Positions 5,173-6,844 of a stretch of DNA of 6,844 nt are shown here, in pieces. The stretch lies in NCBI GenBank assembly GCA_036159995.1, contig JAYYEI010000036.1:1-6844 (forward strand), given 5' to 3'. Both the position numbers and the translations under genes were made by a program. Source of the stretch: UBA8752 sp036159995 (GTDB lineage Bacteria > Bacteroidota > Bacteroidia > Flavobacteriales_D > Sanyastnellaceae). Under the pieces are notes generated by a model. It was given only the letters and a program-made list of their open reading frames with translations. It was not told the DNA's origin and ran no database searches. The stretch's first letter is position 1, and each line of letters starts with the position of its first letter.

Positions 5173-6642
5173 ATGGCCAAACTGACCCCCCGCGACCAGG
5201 ATTATTCCAAGTGGTACAATGAGATCGTCGTTGAAGCCGACCTCGCCCAGCACAGCGACGTCAAAGGCTGCATGGTCATCAAGCCCTACGGCTTTGCCAT
5301 CTGGGAGCGCATGAAGGATGTGCTGGACGGTATGTTCAAGGACACCGGCCACGTCAATGCGTACTTCCCGCTGTTCATCCCGAAGAGCTACTTGAGCAAG
5401 GAGGCGGCGCACGTGGAGGGCTTCGCGAAGGAGTGTGCGGTGGTGACCCACTACCGCCTCAAGAACGATCCCGACGGCCAGGGCGTGGTCGTGGACCCGG
5501 ACGCCAAGCTCGAGGAGGAGCTCATCGTCCGCCCGACGTCGGAGACCATCATCTGGAAAACGTACAAGAACTGGATCCAGAGCTACCGCGACCTGCCGCT
5601 GCTGGTGAACCAGTGGGCCAACGTGGTGCGCTGGGAAATGCGCACGCGCCTGTTCCTCCGCACCGCCGAATTCCTCTGGCAGGAGGGCCACACCGCCCAC
5701 GCCACCAAGGATGAGGCCATCGCCGAGGCGGAGAAGATGCTCCACGTCTACGCCGATTTCGCCGAGGGTTGGATGGCCATGCCGGTGGTCCGCGGCATCA
5801 AGTCGGAAAGCGAGCGCTTCGCCGGCGCCGACGACACCTTTTGCATCGAGGCGCTCATGCAGGACGGCAAGGCCCTGCAGGCCGGCACCAGCCACTTCCT
5901 TGGACAGAATTTCGCCCGCGCCTTCGACGTGACCTACGCCACCAAGGAGGGCTCGCAGGAGCACGTCTGGGCCACCAGCTGGGGCGTATCCACCCGCCTG
6001 ATGGGCGCGCTCATCATGACCCACTCTGACGACAAGGGCCTCGTCCTGCCGCCGAAGCTGGCCCCGATCGAGGCGGTCATCGTCCCCATTCAGAAGGGGG
6101 GCGAGCCCAACGAGGTGGTCAATGGCGCCTGCCAGAAGCTCCACGACGACCTCAAGGCCGCCGGCCTGCGCGTCAAGCTCGACGACGACGACACCAAGCG
6201 CTCCGGTTGGAAGTTTGCCGAGTACGAACTCAAGGGCGTGCCCGTGCGCCTTGCCATCGGACCCCGCGACGCCGAGAACGGCACGGTGGAGGTGGCCCGC
6301 CGCGACACCGGCGAGAAGGCTTTCATCCCCGCCGATCAAATCGTGGCCCACGTTCAGGGTCTCCTCAACGAGATGCAGGAGGCGCTGTTCAACGCCGCAA
6401 AGGACCGCATGACGACCAGCACGCGCGAGGTCAACACCTGGGAGGAGTTCACCGCCGGCCTCGAGGAGGGCGGCTTCCTGAGTGCCCACTGGGATGGCAC
6501 GGCCGAGACCGAGGAGCTGATCAAGAAGGAGACCAAGGCGACCATCCGCTGTCTGCCCCTCGATGACGACACCACGCCCGGTATCTGCATCCGCACCGGC
6601 AACCCGAGTGCCCGCCGCGTCCTCTTCGCCCGCGCCTACTGA
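5173..6642 (+). CDS. proS: Proline--tRNA ligase, archaeal/eukaryotic-type (type 3)
   Basis: Cytosolic class II aminoacyl-tRNA synthetase that charges tRNA-Pro with proline using ATP. At 489 residues it is the compact type 3 form: only about 90 residues separate motifs 2 and 3, so the INS editing domain of the classical bacterial enzyme is absent. Visible signatures are VRPTSE (119-124), motif 2 RWEMRTRLFLRTAEFLWQEG (153-172), the GTSHFLGQNFA loop (238-248), and motif 3 around GVSTRLMGALIMTHSDDKG (271-289). The anticodon-binding domain covers about 298-400. The C-terminal domain ends in VLFARAY with the family's terminal Tyr. In archaeal relatives this domain binds zinc through four Cys; here the aligned positions are D441, T446, C472 and T475, so the site is probably not functional. 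ATG 5173 is chosen because conserved sequence starts at MAKLTPRDQDYSKWYNE; no Shine-Dalgarno sequence is present and the leader reads CAATTTTTCCC. It is divergent from the lipoprotein gene and 38 bp upstream of a Dps gene. Confidence 0.97.
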   Translation: MAKLTPRDQDYSKWYNEIVVEADLAQHSDVKGCMVIKPYGFAIWERMKDVLDGMFKDTGHVNAYFPLFIPKSYLSKEAAHVEGFAKECAVVTHYRLKNDPDGQGVVVDPDAKLEEELIVRPTSETIIWKTYKNWIQSYRDLPLLVNQWANVVRWEMRTRLFLRTAEFLWQEGHTAHATKDEAIAEAEKMLHVYADFAEGWMAMPVVRGIKSESERFAGADDTFCIEALMQDGKALQAGTSHFLGQNFARAFDVTYATKEGSQEHVWATSWGVSTRLMGALIMTHSDDKGLVLPPKLAPIEAVIVPIQKGGEPNEVVNGACQKLHDDLKAAGLRVKLDDDDTKRSGWKFAEYELKGVPVRLAIGPRDAENGTVEVARRDTGEKAFIPADQIVAHVQGLLNEMQEALFNAAKDRMTTSTREVNTWEEFTAGLEEGGFLSAHWDGTAETEELIKKETKATIRCLPLDDDTTPGICIRTGNPSARRVLFARAY

Positions 6643-6680
6643 TTTCCGAACCCGCGGCCAATCCCGACTGTTTTTACCAC

Positions 6681-6844
6681 ATGGACACGAATACGCCCAT
6701 CGGACTTGATGCCCAGGCCACGGCCCAGCTGTCGGCCGGCCTCAACGATCTCCTCGCCGACCTGACGGTGTTCTACATGAACACGCGCGGCTTCCATTGG
6801 AACATCCGCGGCAAGGAATTCTTCGAGCTCCACGCCAAGTTCGA
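6681..6844 (+). CDS. dps: Dps-family ferritin-like DNA-binding/iron-storage protein, N-terminal part (runs off right edge)
   Basis: The first 54 codons of a Dps-like protein. Dps dodecamers oxidise and store iron with hydrogen peroxide and protect DNA under stress or in stationary phase. The stretch FYMNTRGFHWNIRGKEFFELHAKF (residues 31-54) is the hallmark first helix of Dps. H39 (in FHWN) and H51 (in ELHAKF) have the 12-residue spacing of the first two ferroxidase ligands, H51 and H63 of E. coli Dps. The other two (Asp and Glu) would lie past the window end. The N-terminal tail MDTNTPIGLD is short and not Lys-rich, so direct DNA binding through a basic tail is not evident. ATG 6681 gives the expected Dps N-terminus; it is preceded by a T-run and no Shine-Dalgarno sequence. 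It follows proS by 38 bp on the same strand; a separate stress-regulated promoter is plausible but none is clearly visible. Confidence 0.92.
   Translation, partial: MDTNTPIGLDAQATAQLSAGLNDLLADLTVFYMNTRGFHWNIRGKEFFELHAKF

Noticed and set aside
5046..5180. 45-codon N-terminal extension of the lipoprotein
   Set aside because: It would place the clear signal peptide and lipobox internally, and it covers the proS promoter region and start.
5059..6489. 476-codon minus-strand open frame opposite proS
   Set aside because: proS is certain from its class II motifs; the antisense product is Val/Gly/His-rich without domain signals.
6643..6680. Terminator or promoter between proS and dps
   Set aside because: The 38 bases contain a T-run but no adequate stem before it and no TAnnTTTG match, so neither can be supported.

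Overview
The window looks like an ordinary chromosomal stretch from a GC-rich member of the Bacteroidota. Three things point there. There is a gene cluster of LpxK, a Nif3-like protein and a COG1579 coiled-coil protein. The proline--tRNA ligase is the compact archaeal/eukaryotic-type (type 3) enzyme, and it lies next to a FadL/OmpP1-like outer-membrane barrel. No start codon has a Shine-Dalgarno sequence in front of it, as is usual in this phylum. Codon third positions are strongly G/C, so the source is a high-GC lineage, perhaps a high-GC flavobacterial or rhodothermal group. The exact lineage is inference.

Layout. At the left edge is the 5' part of lpxK (minus strand, runs off the window). 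It is divergent from a plus-strand pair: a complete Nif3-like dinuclear-metal protein, overlapping by one base a coiled-coil protein of the COG1579 'zinc ribbon' family. This pair converges on a minus-strand pair across only 12 bp, with a GC-rich hairpin over the junction. The minus-strand pair, in transcription order, is a Gly/Tyr/Trp/Asn-rich lipoprotein of unknown function and then a 500-residue FadL/OmpP1-like outer-membrane protein. A 127-bp divergent region separates the lipoprotein from plus-strand proS, which is followed after 38 bp by the first 54 codons of a Dps-family ferritin that runs off the right edge.

How the genes fit together. LpxK acts in lipid A synthesis. The lipoprotein and barrel form a probable two-gene cell-envelope operon, and proS is translation housekeeping. 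Dps handles iron and oxidative stress. The Nif3-like and COG1579 proteins are widely conserved but poorly understood, and their overlap suggests coupled translation. No RNA gene, mobile element, CRISPR array or phage gene was seen. Coding density is very high and no gene-free stretch exceeds 130 bases.

Points worth a second look: the COG1579 protein has lost all four zinc-ribbon cysteines and contains no cysteine at all; ProRS has lost three of the four C-terminal zinc-ligand positions; and the lipoprotein has an unusual three-part, low-complexity architecture with in-frame DNA repeats. I did not find a convincing wholly new system. The lipoprotein/barrel pair is the least explained part.
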